From: Cryptomeria japonica
Lineage: Eukaryota > Streptophyta > Pinopsida > Cupressales > Cupressaceae
DNA length: 64,000 nt
NCBI RefSeq assembly: GCF_030272615.1
Contig: NC_081414.1
Coordinates: 305,849,164 to 305,913,163 of the forward strand
Direction: 5' to 3'
The position numbers were made by a program, and so were the translations under genes. Of this stretch, positions 1 through 12,981 are shown one piece after another (the first letter of the stretch is position 1; every line of letters begins with the position of its first letter). The notes under the pieces were generated by a model that was not told where the DNA came from, did no database searches, and saw only the letters and a program-made list of their open reading frames with translations.

Positions 1-2189
1 TATTAATTTCTTTCTAGTATCCCTTAGATTAAATCCTTCATATCTATGTTGGGATGATTCAATTTATTTTTCCGATTGATTATATTGGTTTGATTTTTTT
101 TATTAGATGTAATAGGTTTTTTAGATTAATATTTTTATGTTTATTTGATGGAGTATTTGTGCAATGAGATAGGGTTGTCATTTATTCATTTGATACATGG
201 ATCTAGTTAAACACATCTTGATTTTGGCATCAGTTTAAGTAGGAAGGATCCATTTTTAAGGATGGTTTCTGATTCATATGTGTCATTAGACAAAGGATTA
301 GATACTATAGGTATGGATGGTTTATAATTATAATTAACATGGATGGGTGGAGGATTTTATGTCGAGGGTTTATATGCATGGATTAGAAGCATAGCTAGAG
401 GAAGGATTATGTAATTAGGTGAAAGATTTGATGGTATAGAATTTATATGTATTTATATGAAGCCTAATGGATGAAGCATTAAAATTTTAGGTGGATATAT
501 TAGTATTTTAGGATTGATAGGATTTGATGGTAGGTTCACAAGTGAGGAATTACAAGTTTAGGTTGAGGGCATTGAGGTTGGAATTTTTATGGGTTGATTG
601 GGGGCTTGATGTATAAGGAATTACAAGTTTAGGTAGATGGTTTAATGGTTTAAGATTTTAAATCTTTACCCTTTAGTAGAATCTTACTTCCTATTCCTAT
701 ATAGTACCTAACCATGGCTTATTTTCTTTCCTTACCTAGGATGACTAACTTTCTTGAGATAATGTGAGTAACAAATTCATCAATATATTTATCTTGATCT
801 TCAAGGATATCATTCTTCATCATTTTTCAATGAGAGCCAAGGTTCTATGATGCTTGTTTTGGGTAGAGTTTGGTTTTGGACCAATATTTGTGACTATGAT
901 TTTTGAATTTGGATTAAAGTTTTAGTTGTAGACTATTTTTTAAGGCTTAAAATGGATAATATTCCTCCTTTTTGTTTGAAGTGAGGAAACTTTATTTAAA
1001 CATTTAAATATGCAATAGAAATTGGAAATACTATTTTTGTAGCTAATTGTAGAATAAGAGTAGACTATCAATGAAACATTTAGGATAATTGAAATCTAAC
1101 TGTGAAGTAGGTTTAATGATTAATATTTAGAAAAAAATAAAATATGTAATTTGAAATGATAAAAAAGTAGAAGTAAACCTATGAGCAAGAGGTTGATTGG
1201 AACTTATTTCATTTGGAAACCTATGAGCAAGAGGTTGATGGAGGAAAAATAAGGATTGTGGAGATGCCAAATTAATGACAAATGTAAGAATTCAAGTCAA
1301 ATAAAAATATCTAGAAATTAGAAGGAATGTTTGAAAAATTATTGTTTAAATTTAACATGCAAACCTTCAATGGAGTACTAGTATTAGAAGGAATATTTGA
1401 AGGATAAACTTAAATTTAACATGTATGTTTGTTGCTCATCTGGACAATGTCTACCTAATCAAACGAGGATTATGGTTGTTCAAATTGAATGGTTTGATCT
1501 CAATTTATAGGATTTTTTTGGACATGGATGGACAATTAGGATTTAATATTAGGTTGAGAGATTATCACATGAAAGAATGAGTGGATGAGAATATATTGTG
1601 GTTGTTATTAGTTAATTAACCAATTTAATGATTCAATAGATTTATTTATTAGTTTCTCTCAAGTAGTTAATTAATTTAATTTTATTTTTTTGAATATTTA
1701 TAAACTATTTTCATCAATTAGTTATATTTTTTTACTTTTATAATTATATAGATATTTATGATGAAAATAAATTATATAAATGAAACAAATCATAAATATT
1801 AGTTAATTAATTTAATGTATATTTAAGTAGATTAATCAATGAGTAGAACAAATATTTTACTTAATGAATGTTGCTAGGTATTGGGGTGGGGGTGATAGTA
1901 TGTTAATTAGCATTAGCAATATTTTAGTGTCAACCATATGAGCTAACTAGATTCATTTAAGCTAAGTTCAATATGTCTACAACTTTTCTAACCAAAATTA
2001 TTCACTAAATGCATATGTAGCACCACATTGAGGCAATTTTACCAAAAAATTAAAAAATTCAAAAACTTGGTGTTTCAACAACTCCTACTCATGTAAATAA
2101 TATTTTTTAAATATAATAAGTACCCTTTTTGTAGATATATAAGTGTGTACTTCAAACATATTTATTTTTAAATAGTTTAGCTATTATTT
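1..2189. other. AT-rich region without a recognisable gene
   Basis: No long open frame or recognisable motif on either strand. A 20-base phrase beginning CCTATGAGCAAGAGG occurs twice, near 1,178 and 1,222. The last part holds one copy of a dispersed repeat, listed separately. Probably old transposon debris. Confidence 0.6.
1735..1933 (+). repeat. Dispersed direct repeat, copy 1
   Basis: This segment matches 6,005-6,207 in the same orientation, by eye at roughly three quarters identity. Shared landmarks are ATATTTATGATGAAAA, AATATTAGTTAATT and a G-rich phrase close to GGTGGGGGTGATAGTATG, in the same order. Its family is unknown; it may be part of an old LTR or a non-autonomous element. Confidence 0.6.
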
Positions 2190-2194
2190 ATATT

Positions 2195-2254
<60 letters not shown>

Positions 2255-2294
2255 TGTATGTATATGTATATATATATATATACATATACATACA

Positions 2295-2379
<85 letters not shown>
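2190..2379. repeat. (TA)n microsatellite
   Basis: About 190 bases of alternating T and A with occasional G or C, giving TATACA and TATGTA variants. The Tyr/Ile repeat frames that can be read from it on both strands are artefacts of the dinucleotide. The tract is nearly self-complementary and could extrude as a cruciform. Confidence 0.97.
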
Positions 2380-4439
2380 TAAAAGCACATTATCAGTGTT
2401 GGTTCCCAAATGGGTTTACACTGCAAGACATAGAAACCAAGTTGATTATTCAAATATCTATGGAGAAGCCAACTCTAACTATTAAATTCCTCAAGAACTT
2501 GGACGAACTGACAAGGATTCTGCAAATCCTTCTATGCTTTGGGCTCTACAAAGCCTAGGAGGGCGATCCCTTAGTGAATTCATGATCTCTACACCATACT
2601 CACAGATTTTCTAAAACAAAGTAGATAATCTCATATATAGGCTCAACAACAAGGAGAATGCTCAAGTATGGCAAATCCTTCAGTGATCCTCAACCTAATT
2701 GGACTAATTGGATCATGAGATGGGTAAAACACACAATAATAGACAGAAACTAAAATATATTATGATATTAGTAAATTATAGCAATTTATAGGTGAGTTTG
2801 AACAAATTGACATTAAAGATATTTATAAGTTGTGATTAGTGCCTTACTCCATTGTGTATCTAAATTTACAAGATGTAAAATGAAAATATGATAGAATTTT
2901 ATCTAATAGCATAGGAACTAAGATAATATTTCCTTAAAATATATCTCATTTGTAATCCCAACCTAAACTACTTATCGAAATCCCTGCATAATCCCTACCA
3001 CTCTGCAATTCTACTCAAGCATTTAATCGACCCCTTAGAACAAAGCATGAATAGAAAATGCATACACCACAATAGTGCAATGAATGAAAAAAAACCCTTG
3101 ATTCTACTCATTCAAAATATGATAGAATTATACAGTGGAGAAATGGATTTGAATTATATTTTATTGACTTTATCAGCTATCTTTTGTCACAAAACAATTT
3201 ACATATAACTCCTTCAAGAACCTCCACAAAGCTTTACACTAAATGCTTTTCATTTCTTTGTAAATGACTTTACAACTTTCTCATTTCACCTAGACTCACT
3301 ACTGGAACCAGAAAAGGAACCCCAAAGGAACCAGAATTCGGAAACCTGTCTCATGGCCTTGAATTCCCTTTTATAGAAACAAGGGAGCATATAAGCTACG
3401 GGCCAGAGGAGACACCTGACATTCAAAAATGACTGGTCATACATGATTCTGCTACAAAATATTTCTCTACTACCAAATATCCCAACTGCCTCTCTGATAT
3501 TCTTTATGCCTTTTTGTTGTTGTTTGATGAAGATTTGACACGGGCTTATGACATACTGGGTTCATTTCCCAAAGAAATCACCGCTGGAAGATGCCAAAAT
3601 GCTTTAAACGCACTACAAAACCCTAACTTTGCACTGTGAGAGGTCATTCCAAAGTTCTTTGGTTCTTAAAATTTCTCTACTCATGCTCGAAATGCCTCTG
3701 GTAAATTGAAATAAAAAGATTTCTCTCTTTCATTATTCCTCTGTTAGCATATCCCCGTCCACCATTACCTTCTCACACACACAAAGAAATGACGCCAATT
3801 CGTTTGAAATAAATTTTGAATCTTAGTCATCAACCTTCCTCCATGTTGGCGCATTGCATGATCCATACTAGTCAATTTGACATTGACCATCACCTATGGC
3901 AAGCGGGCCCATCAAAGTTATGACGCGGCACCTCCAACTCACCCTCCACCTCACCTCGGTCAGCAACCACTGTCTCACCACCATCAGTAGCCCCATCATC
4001 GACTTACCTCGGCCTGCCTAGGACACATTACATCATCTTGCGATGTCGCGATCCATAACCTTCAAGCATCTTTGATCATGGGGTTACGAGAGTAGTTAGA
4101 TCTGCTCGATCTTTACCTCCCAGCCATAGTAACCACCAGTCTTCAGCCTGTTAAACATCAAGCATGTTTTTGTAGAAATTAAAACATCTTTGTCTGTTAA
4201 ACCACGTGCAAAATGAAGGAACTTTTAGTAGCTCAACTATTAACATAAAGACATCAGCTAAAATATTAAGGCTAACTTAGGAAAATTAATAAGGCGCCCG
4301 CTAAAAAAATTTAAAAAGGGATCCCACCTAGGATGAAGAATAAAGTGCAGACATAGGAAAATATTAATAGGGGCTCGATATAAAAACAATTTAATGCCTA
4401 GTAAATTCATGCCCCCACCAACGGTAAGCAGACCCTTGG
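2380..4439. other. Region without a recognisable gene
   Basis: AT-rich except for a more GC-rich patch around 3,880-4,130 with many short CA- and CC-rich phrases. I find no coding motif or terminal repeats. Probably degraded repeat DNA. Confidence 0.5.
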
Positions 4440-4443
4440 CTTT

Positions 4444-5616
4444 GGGTGGGTGCAAGAAGTTGAGTCCCACTTTTGGGCAAAAAGTGGAAGTGTTTTCCCT
4501 ATTTTTCAATTTTTTTGTCGATTGATGTCAAAATTTGAGGTACTTAGAGTTTGAATCTGAAAAAACTTTAGTAATAGAAAATGTAGTCCTTGGAGTCTAA
4601 TTTTTAAATATGTAATTTATTTCAATACCCACATGGCATAAAGTGCTTTTTAGTAGGCATATTTAAAAACCACTTTTTGAAAATGCCTGTTTCAAGACCA
4701 TACCACACATGTGTACGACCACCATATTTTGACGTAAATAAAAGAATGTTTGCAAATTCTTCTGGGAAAAGATACCTAATACACCAAATATTGATGAGAA
4801 TAGTTTTTCTTATTTTTTTATTGAATATATTTTTTTTAATTAATTTTTAATTGACTATAAAGTACATTTTCAAAACATCTGGTGTATGACCACCATAATT
4901 TGATGAAAATTTCATATTTTTTAATTTATTTTTTTTAATCTTCAAAATAATTGTATGTAGATTGATGTCATATAATTTATTTTCAAAAAACCTACAAAAC
5001 AAAAAAGTTATTAAAGTTTTACTAAACCTCACTATTTTACATTTAGGTACCACTTTTGATTAATAAATAATGCAAAAATAGTAAAACTAATCATATCACT
5101 ATGAAATTTACATTTTTGAAATTAAGACAATGAAAACTCTAATGGTTTTTTATTTCATCAAAAAATATGATCATGAAGACCTTCAAAAAATTACGGCAAG
5201 ACAAAAATCTGGTATTCTAGTGCCTTAGCCATTTTTTTTGAGGTCCAAGCATAGGCTTGGTCCCACCAAGCCTAACCCGAAGCTAAAACCAAGGCATAGG
5301 TGTGTTTCCCGCTCCATCTTTTATGAAACGGGCACCCGTTATTTAAAATTCAAAAAACGAGCACCCGTTTTGAAATTTATAGCACTTTAAGAAACTTGTG
5401 CCCATTTTTAGAAACGGGTACCCGTTTCCAAAAATCTTGCACCTGTTTCTCTACGGTGGTTCGATCCTAAATGGGCACCCGTTTTACTTTTATGGTTCAA
5501 GGCTCCGAAGCTAAATGGGTGCCCGTTTCTTAAAAAAACGGGCACTTGTTTGTAGCGGCAAACTTTTTTGCTCATAGACTTCCGTGGAATTGGGACCCAA
5601 CTTCTTGCACCCACCC
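4444..5616. mobile_element. Candidate DNA transposon with 26-bp inverted repeats
   Basis: The 26 bases at 4,444-4,469 (starting GGGTGGGTGCAAGAAG) are the reverse complement of 5,591-5,616 with one mismatch. The bases just outside are CTTT on both sides (4,440-4,443 and 5,617-5,620), a possible 4-bp target duplication. The 1.17 kb between has no coding motif but holds a cluster of palindromic repeats near its right end, as non-autonomous elements often carry subterminal repeats. The superfamily is unclear. The short flank match could be chance, so this is a candidate only. Confidence 0.5.
5326..5551. repeat. Cluster of palindromic AAACGGGYACCCGTTT motifs
   Basis: Seven copies or partial copies of a near-palindrome lie within about 225 bases (near 5,326, 5,353, 5,411, 5,440, 5,470, 5,513, 5,536). 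The copy at 5,411-5,428, GAAACGGGTACCCGTTTC, is a perfect 18-bp palindrome. The motif is CpG-containing and GC-rich in an AT-rich setting. It could be a binding-site array or a subterminal repeat of the surrounding candidate transposon. Confidence 0.8.
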
Positions 5617-6740
5617 CTTTAAGTGGAGAAAAAGTATCTCCAAATTATAATAGGCTTAGGGTTTTTATAAAATACTTAATCAAAATGCATAAACCCTAAA
5701 CCCTGAGCCTAAAACACAAGACAAAGAGCAAGATAAAATCAAAATGACCAATATTTTGACAAAGGCATGAAGATTTTTGCACAATCATTTTTAGGACTAT
5801 CAATCAATACTATAAGGTTTGTTATCATGTTAAGTAAAAATACTTAAATACATTGAAATTTAAAAAAAATATGATGCACTAGATAAAGGAATCCATGTCA
5901 AGATGGTATAGTTTTTTCTGATTTTATATAAATGTAAGTAAAAAAGGTAATATTGAATGGAAACAATTTATTTTTAATACACATATTTTGATATTTATTT
6001 TAAATAATATATTTATAAAAAAAGAATATTTATGATGAAAATTAATTATTTAATATAAGCAAATAATAAATATTAGTTAATTGGTTTAATTTTGATTAAA
6101 GTAGATTAATTAACAAGTAAATCAATTTGTTTTTAATGAATCGATGTTGTTAGGTATTAGGATGGGGGTGACAGTATGAGAACTAACATTAGCAAGATTT
6201 TAGTGTATATAAAAACTAATTTCCTAAATAGAGATGTTATGATAAATTTAATAAAAATATCCTATAGTTCAAGACAAACATTGTAATAAGTATGCTCAGT
6301 ATAGAATATCTAAGGTATTAGGTTAGATATATGGGCAAAGTTTTAGTTTTACACCATACTTTTGGACAACAAAATGGTTTTAGAAAAAATATTATACCTA
6401 AAACTAGTTGGCACATATGTGACAAAAAGGGGATTTTTTTTGAGACAATCAATGTAATACAATTTAATTTTAGACTACATTGTTTTATATGTAATATGCT
6501 ATCTAAATTTCATGGATTAAAATGTTTTTGATCAAAATACATTTACCTAAAACTATGAATGTGGTATTCTAATCCTTTTTCTCACCAATTAAATAAAAAA
6601 GAAAACTTCAACTCTATATTTCCTCAACCAAAAGTACTTTAATAAATATGTAAAAATATCTTCCTCTAGAGCTTGGAGTCTAGAATTTATTTTCTTATTT
6701 TGATTTGTTTTATTATAGGTTTTTAATTTTCTAAATGTAG
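5617..6740. other. AT-rich region without a gene
   Basis: No coding motif was found. It contains the second copy of the dispersed repeat (6,005-6,207). Short open frames here are not conserved with anything else in the window. Confidence 0.6.
6005..6207 (+). repeat. Dispersed direct repeat, copy 2
   Basis: Partner of the copy at 1,735-1,933, about 4.3 kb away in the same orientation. The two copies differ at many positions, so the duplication or the two insertions are old. Confidence 0.6.
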
Positions 6741-6806
6741 GTTTTTTTTTTATCAGTAATATTTGTGATTTTATTAAATAAAACTAAAACAGTACATCAA
6801 CAACAA
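6741..6806 (-). mobile_element. 3' tail remnant of LINE L1-C
   Basis: Read on the minus strand this resembles the 3' end of L1-C at 22,764-22,790: both contain GATGTAYTGTTTTAGTTTT. Here it continues into AATAAAATC and then a run of ten A (T-run at 6,742-6,751 on the plus strand), which would be the poly(A) tail. The simplest reading is that the L1-A/L1-B pair was inserted near the end of L1-C and pushed this tail 16 kb away. Confidence 0.55.
6780..6800 (+). repeat. Candidate target-site duplication, left
   Basis: A 21-base sequence, starting AAAACTAAAACAGTACATC, recurs at 22,764-22,784 with one mismatch. The two copies bracket the L1-A/L1-B pair. Length and position fit a LINE target-site duplication. 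Part of the right copy could also belong to the LINE 3' terminus, which ends in TAATCAAAAC. Confidence 0.55.
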
Positions 6807-6848
6807 CAATAGTGTTGTCATAAATTAAGTAACAAAATCTTCTTCAGG

Positions 6849-8643
6849 ATGGAGGGCAGTTGGTGCCAGAGTTCAAATTTGAGCAGGATTTCTGGATCGG
6901 CATCGGGATAGCATGTGGTAGATGATTCAGAGATTTCTACAAAAGGAGGGGGTTCAGAGGGTAAGGACCCCAATGATCCTGTGAGTTTGGGGGACCTAGG
7001 GGGAGGACCAACACCTCATGAAGAGCGATTAGCAGATGAGAGCGGGAAAGGGCAGGTTTAAAATTCAAAAATAGAAGATGACAACTCAGAAGGTGCCCAA
7101 GGACAGCAAGCGACTTGTGTCTCAAAGAAAACGGTGGAAGATAAAGATCATCCGGAAAAAGTTCTTTCGTCAACGGACCCTAAGGGGGGACCCAATGGAC
7201 AGACATGTAAGTGGTCCTCATTGTTTGGGGTTAAGCCTAAAGGTAAGTCTCATCGCCTCCTGTTAACAACTCCTCAAATGTGGCTCAAGGCAAGTTTTCT
7301 ATCATTGTTCCAGACCAAATCATTGATCAAAACATTGCTAGAATGGAAAATACTTTGATTGGTAATTTTTTTGGATCTAGACCTAATATAGAAATAGTTC
7401 ATGGATTTGTCAAAAGAAAGTGGAACCTGAAAGGTCAGGTTGATGTGGTAGCAATGAACAAAGGCTATTTATCCTTCTCTTTTTCTTATGATGAGGATAG
7501 AAGAAACATTCTATGTAGTGGGTCTTGGGCAATAGGCAAATACATCATGTACATCCAGAAGTGGTACCCTAATGTAGCGAAAGGAAATAATTTTTTGGTC
7601 CAAGTCCTGGTGTGGGTCAATCTCCTTGGGCTCCCAATGGAATTCTAGGAGGAAGATGTTTTTGCAGGAATTGTCAATACCTTTGGGGAGCTTATCGCTA
7701 TTGACCAGATCACGGCATCTAGAAGAAGGTTGATCTATGCTAGGATTTGTGTTGGAGTTGGACCTGATACAAACATGCTAGAGGAAATAGAGATAGAATC
7801 AAAACTGGGGAAGTGGAAGCAGAATATTGTTTATGAAACTATCCCCTTCGCCTATTTTCATTGTAAAAAATTAGACATTGGGCTAAAAAATGTCCAACTC
7901 TAGAGGATAAACCCCATCTCCAAACTAAGGTTTGGAAAAAAGTGGACAAGCCACTAAAAGCTCTGGAATCCAATGATCCTAATCAGGAGAAGCAGTCTCA
8001 AATAGGACGGGTAGAGGAAGAAATCACCAGTGAAGTGGGTAATGAACTAAAAATTCAGATGTTGGAGCAGAATGTCAAGGACTCAGAGCACAAAGAAAAA
8101 GACAACACTCAGCAAGAGGATCAAAAAGAGGACAAGACAGAGTTAGAGAAAGCAGATAAAAAGCCCATAGATAACAAAGAGGAAGGAGATAACTTTAACA
8201 TTGTCTCAAAATCTCAAGATCAAGATAAAGAAATAGACTAGTTCCAGGAGGCCAACCTGATACCATTCTGGGCCAAGGGCTATCGGAAATTTCACTAACC
8301 ACACCAGCAAAGGGAAAGTTGGCCTTCTTGGAGGAACATGATCCAAAATGGGGAGATGAAGAGGATATAAAAAAGGCACTGGGGAAGAATGAAACAAAGC
8401 AGGAGGATGAAGAAGTAGCAGAGGATAAAAGAAGGAACAAGCAAAAAAAAAAAGAATAACAATAACCCAGTCAATAGTACGCAGACTAGAAACACTAGAA
8501 GCAGGCTTGGTGATGTGGGAGCGTAACACACTTCTCCAAGAAGATACTCAAATGCCAAAAAAAGATCATTGGAAACAAGCAGGAATTTAGCAAATGGTAC
8601 CCAAAGAACCATCTTTGAGGTAGGTATTTCTAAAAATCCATGA
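6849..8643 (+). pseudogene. L1-A ORF1, RNA-binding Gag-like protein (broken)
   Basis: By family knowledge, plant L1 ORF1 proteins bind element RNA and form the ribonucleoprotein. The start ATG is placed by alignment with L1-B at 14,805. After a Gly/Ser-rich N-terminus comes a DUF4283-like domain (about 7,290-7,830; motifs RPNIEIVHGFVKRKW, SFSYDEDRRNILCSGSW, VWVNLLGLP). A degenerate CCHC knuckle follows at about 7,850-7,900; its first Cys is Tyr and one base is missing inside it. The C-terminus is acidic and Lys/Glu-rich. Stops include TAG near 6,910, 7,646 (Trp in L1-B) and 8,239, plus at least two frameshifts. The terminal TGA (8,641-8,643) overlaps the ORF2 ATG as ATGA. Confidence 0.85.
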
Positions 8644-11600
8644 AAATCATCTCCTGGAATATTAGGGAACTTAATAGTCCTCACAAGCATAATTTAGTTA
8701 AAAATATGATTAGAGATAAAAACCCTAACATTTTTTTGATTCAAGAAACTAAGATGCAAAAAGATAAAGTTGAAAGTTTGAATATGTTCAAAAATGGAGG
8801 AGTCAGTGGAGGTAGTTCAGAAGGTGCATCGGGAGGAATTGTTACATTCTAGAACAAAAACAATGTAGAAGGAGAGGTGTTGATTTGGGACAACAATCTG
8901 GCTTGTATAAGATTTAAGCACATTAAGAATTGCACTACTTGGGTCCTAACTAATGTTTATGCTCCCAACAATAAGACTGGTAGAAGTGAGATGTGGAGAT
9001 ATCTTACTGGGTTGAGAAGTAGGTTTGCTAAGGACAGCTGGATAATTATGGGAGATTTCAACACTCCCTTGAAGGAAAATGAGAAAAAGGGAGGGAGTCA
9101 AGCTAATCTGGAAAGAAGACTGGACCTAATGGACTTCATAAACAATAATGTCATTCATGATCTAGAGCTGCAAGGAGTCAAATACACTTGGACTAATAGG
9201 AGAAGTGGTGAGAATTTGATTTAGGTTAGACTTGGTAGGGCTCTTCTTTCCTTAGATTGGTTTAATCTTCATGATTGTTCTTTATCTTCTCACATAAGGG
9301 TAGGATCAGATCATTACCCTATAACCTTCATGGCTGAAGGAAAGAATAGAAGGTGACATTTCCCTAGACACCCAGATCTGGAAAGTAAGATTAAGCATTG
9401 GTGGTAGGTCAGTATTGAAGGTAATGCCATGTATAAAGTGGTCAAAAAGTTGAAGAATGTTAAAGATAATGTTAAGAAGTTGAATAAGGATTGCTTTGGG
9501 AACATCTTTACCTCAAAAGCTACAACCCTCTTAGAGCTCAAGGAAATCCAGGATGAGATACAGAACAATGGTTACTCTTATATGTCTAGAGATACTAAAG
9601 ATGCTATTCTTATGAGATATCATGACATAATAGCTAAAAAGGAAACCTACTGGAAACAAAGATTGAGAAATGTCTAGTTAAAGGAGGGGGATAGGAACAC
9701 TAAATACTTCCACATGTCCACCTTAAGACATAAGGCCATAAATAGAATTGTTCAGATTAAAGTGAATGGCAAATATGTTGTAGATGATGACTCCATGAGC
9801 AAGGTTTCTATGGATTTTTTCTCTAATTTACTTGCTAAGGATCAAAATTTGAATATACAGGCCCAAAGGGAACTACTGGACAGTATACCTACCATTTTGG
9901 GGAATGATCAAAATGATCATTTGATGGCCATCCCTTCCCATGATGAAATTCTTATAGCTGTTAAATCCTTTGAGGGCAACAAGGCCCCAGGTCCGGATGG
10001 CTTCCCCATGTTCCTCTTCCAAATGTACTGGCATATTATTGGAGATGATGTTACCAGAGTTGTGAAAAAGTTTTTTGGTGCTAGAAAACTTTTGAAAGAA
10101 GTTAATGGTACTTTTATTGCTCTTATACCCAAAAAGATGGGGGCAGATTCAATGGATCTTTTTAGACCTATAAGTTTATGCAACTCTATCTATAAGATAA
10201 TCTCTAAGGTCCTTACCTCTAGAATTCTAAAGTTGCTTCCCTCCATCATCTTGCCTTAGCAAAGTGGTTTTGTCCTGGGAAGGCAAATTTTGGATTCTAT
10301 CATCTCTGTTCATGAAAATATCCACTCTCTGGTTTTTTCTAAAAAAGAAGGTTTTTTACTTAAGCTTGATCTCTCTAAAGCCTACGATAGAGTAGATTGG
10401 GATTTTATGATGGATGTTCTCTTTTCTTTTGGTTTTAGTCCTAGAAGTGTTAGCCTTATTAGGCAACTTGTCTCTTTGACCTCTTTCTCTGTGTTAATGA
10501 ATGGTTCCCCCTCTCCTTTCTTTAAAGCCTCAAGAGGTCTTAGGCAGGGGGACCCTCTATCTCCAGTGATCTTTGTCATCATGGCAGAATGTTTGGGGAG
10601 ATGTATTGGAAAGTTGGTTGAGAAAAGGGAGTTTTGTGGTTTGAACCCTTCTTCGGCAGATCAAATATGTTCTCATCAACAGTTTGTTGATGATTCTATA
10701 ATAATGGGAAAAGCCACTATGAAGGATTATAGAAGACTAAAAAAGGCTTTGGACAATTATGGAGAGGCTACTGGTCAGCTTATAAACTGGTCTAAAAGCT
10801 TTGTTTATTTTATCAATACCCCGGAGAGAAGGAGGATTAAAATTAGTAATATTCTGGGCTGCCAAATTGGTAGTCTGCCTGCTTCTTATTTGGGGCTCCC
10901 CTTAGGCCAAGATCCTCCGGATACCTTTTGGGGAGCCTTGGTGGATAAATTCCACAAAAAGTTATCTGGTTGGAAGGGAGCTCTTCTTAGTCAAGCAGGT
11001 AAGGTTCAACTGCTAAAAACCACTCTTCAAATTATCCCTCTCTATGCCATCAGTCTATTTAGGATTCCTACTAAGTATGCTGAGGCCATTGAAAAAATTC
11101 AGAGATCTTTTTTATGGACAGGGGTTGAGGAGAAGAAGAGAATGAATTTAAATGCTTGGGAGAAGGTATGTATGCCTATGAATAAAGGAGGTCTAGGCCT
11201 TAGAAGAATAAGAGACATAAATGATTACTTCATGGCTAAGTAGATTTGGAGAGGATATAGAAATCAAGGAGAATGGAAAAAAATATGGGACAACAAATAT
11301 AAAAGCCAATGTCCGAATCTTCAAAGTTTCCTCAAAGCAAAGATTATCCCAATTGGATCCAATATTTGGAAAAATGTCTCTAGGACTAGAGACTTAATCA
11401 TCAAAGGCACAAAATGGAAGTTGGCGAAAGGGAATCTTATTTAGTTTTGGGAGGACCCTTGGCTTCTGGAGTCCCCTTTGAATGAAAACCTTGAGTGGAA
11501 TAGATATCAGAACCAATGCAAGGAAAGATTTGGAACCAAGGTAGAGGATTACTAGAAAGATGGATAGTGGAAAGACTTATCTCAAGTAGATCATTCTTTG

Positions 11601-12743
11601 GGTAGTTTGAATAAAGTCATGAACTCTATGGTGAGGATTGAAGAAGAAGACCATCTAATTTGGAAACTCACTGATAGTGGTACTTTTATAGTGGCCTCTC
11701 TATATCATCAACAGTTTAACAATATGGAAAGTCCTTGCTGGGCTAAAGCGTGGGTGAAAGGCCTCACCCCCAAGATCAACATTTTCTTTTCGATAGCCCT
11801 TCAAGACAAAATTCTTACTACTGAGAATATCAGAAAAATAGGTATCAGCATGCCTAGTTTTTGTATTCTTTGTAAGTAGAATGAGGAGACTATAAATCAT
11901 ATGCTCTTTCATTGCCCCTTCTCTGCTGATGTTTGGGGAAGTTGTCTGGAACAATTCAATATCAGTTGGAGCTTCCCCAACTCATTTCAGGAGATTTTCA
12001 AGTCATGGCATCATCATTCAAAAAACAAAACCACAACCTTATTATGGAAAATTGCTTTACCCCACATGTGTTGGGGTTTATGGAAAGAGAGGAATGATAG
12101 AGTTTTCAGAGAAAAGACTACAAAGGCTAAAATTGTGTTTGAAAAAATAAGAAGAAGTATAGTGGAAAATATTAATATTATAGGTGGTATTGATAATCCT
12201 AACACTAAGGAGGACCAATTTATCTATAAAAAGTGGAGATTAAAGGCTCAAGAAAGCATCCAGAGCAATCCTAGAGAGGGAGTGAAATGGATTAGCCTGC
12301 CTAGGGGATGGATGAAAATCAATTTTGACGGGGCCTCTAAGGGAAACCCGGGGGTTGCAGGATGTGGAGGGGTCCTAAGGGATGAATGGGGAATATGTAA
12401 AATCATAAAATGTATTCCCATAGGAAATCAGACCAATCATGTTGCCGAAGCCATGGCGGCTTATTATGGGATGATCCTTGCCAAGGAAGCCAATTGAACT
12501 AAAATTTGGTGTGAAGGAGACTCCTTAAACATTATCAATTGTTTAAATATGAAAATCCCACCATCTTGGTCAATTAGTAATGCTATTAAAGCTACTAGGA
12601 AAATCATTGAAGAGTTTGAAATGTGTGTTTTTACACATGTTTACAGGGAGGCCAACTCTTGCACTGATTGGGAAGCCAACCTGGCTTGCCAATCGGAGAC
12701 ATCATTACTAGTTATGGTGAAATGGAGATTGCAAGTGAAATGA
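8640..12743 (+). pseudogene. L1-A ORF2, endonuclease / reverse transcriptase / RNase H (broken)
   Basis: The enzyme of target-primed reverse transcription. The endonuclease (8,640-9,340) shows SWNIRELNS, LIQETKM, NVYAPN, MGDFNTPL and GSDHYPI. The RT spans about 9,960-10,760, with NKAPGPDGFP, LKLDLSKAYD, GLRQGDPLSP and the active-site FVDD near 10,687. A zf-RVT-like Cys/His segment (CILC ... NHMLFHC) lies near 11,860-11,930. RNase H (about 12,300-12,690) has INFDGASKGNPG, AEAMAA, CEGDSLN and a final conserved Asp. In-frame stops are mostly TAG, near 8,851, 9,222, 9,674, 10,257, 11,241 and 11,876; where L1-B is intact the residue is usually Gln or Trp. Two TGA stops also occur, near 9,353 and 12,495. 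The catalytic residues survive. Confidence 0.93.
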
Positions 12744-12981
12744 AATCCTTGCTCAATCATGATCGAAGCTATACAAGGCAATGTGGTACTTTTAATCATT
12801 ATTTCTAATGACCTTTCCACCTTTTTCGACGCAGGGCTTGCTTGAAGATAATGAGCTCTTAAATAGGTGTCTTATCATTATTATTTGGCATGGATTTTGG
12901 GCACTCTTACAGAATAACCATAGAAACTAGAGGAGAAGTTATCAAAATGAGAGAAGGCATTGCAAGGAAGGTGCTGGAAAA

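Noticed and set aside
2190-2485. Tyr/Ile-repeat open frames on both strands
   Set aside because: They are translations of the TA microsatellite and its edge, not genes.
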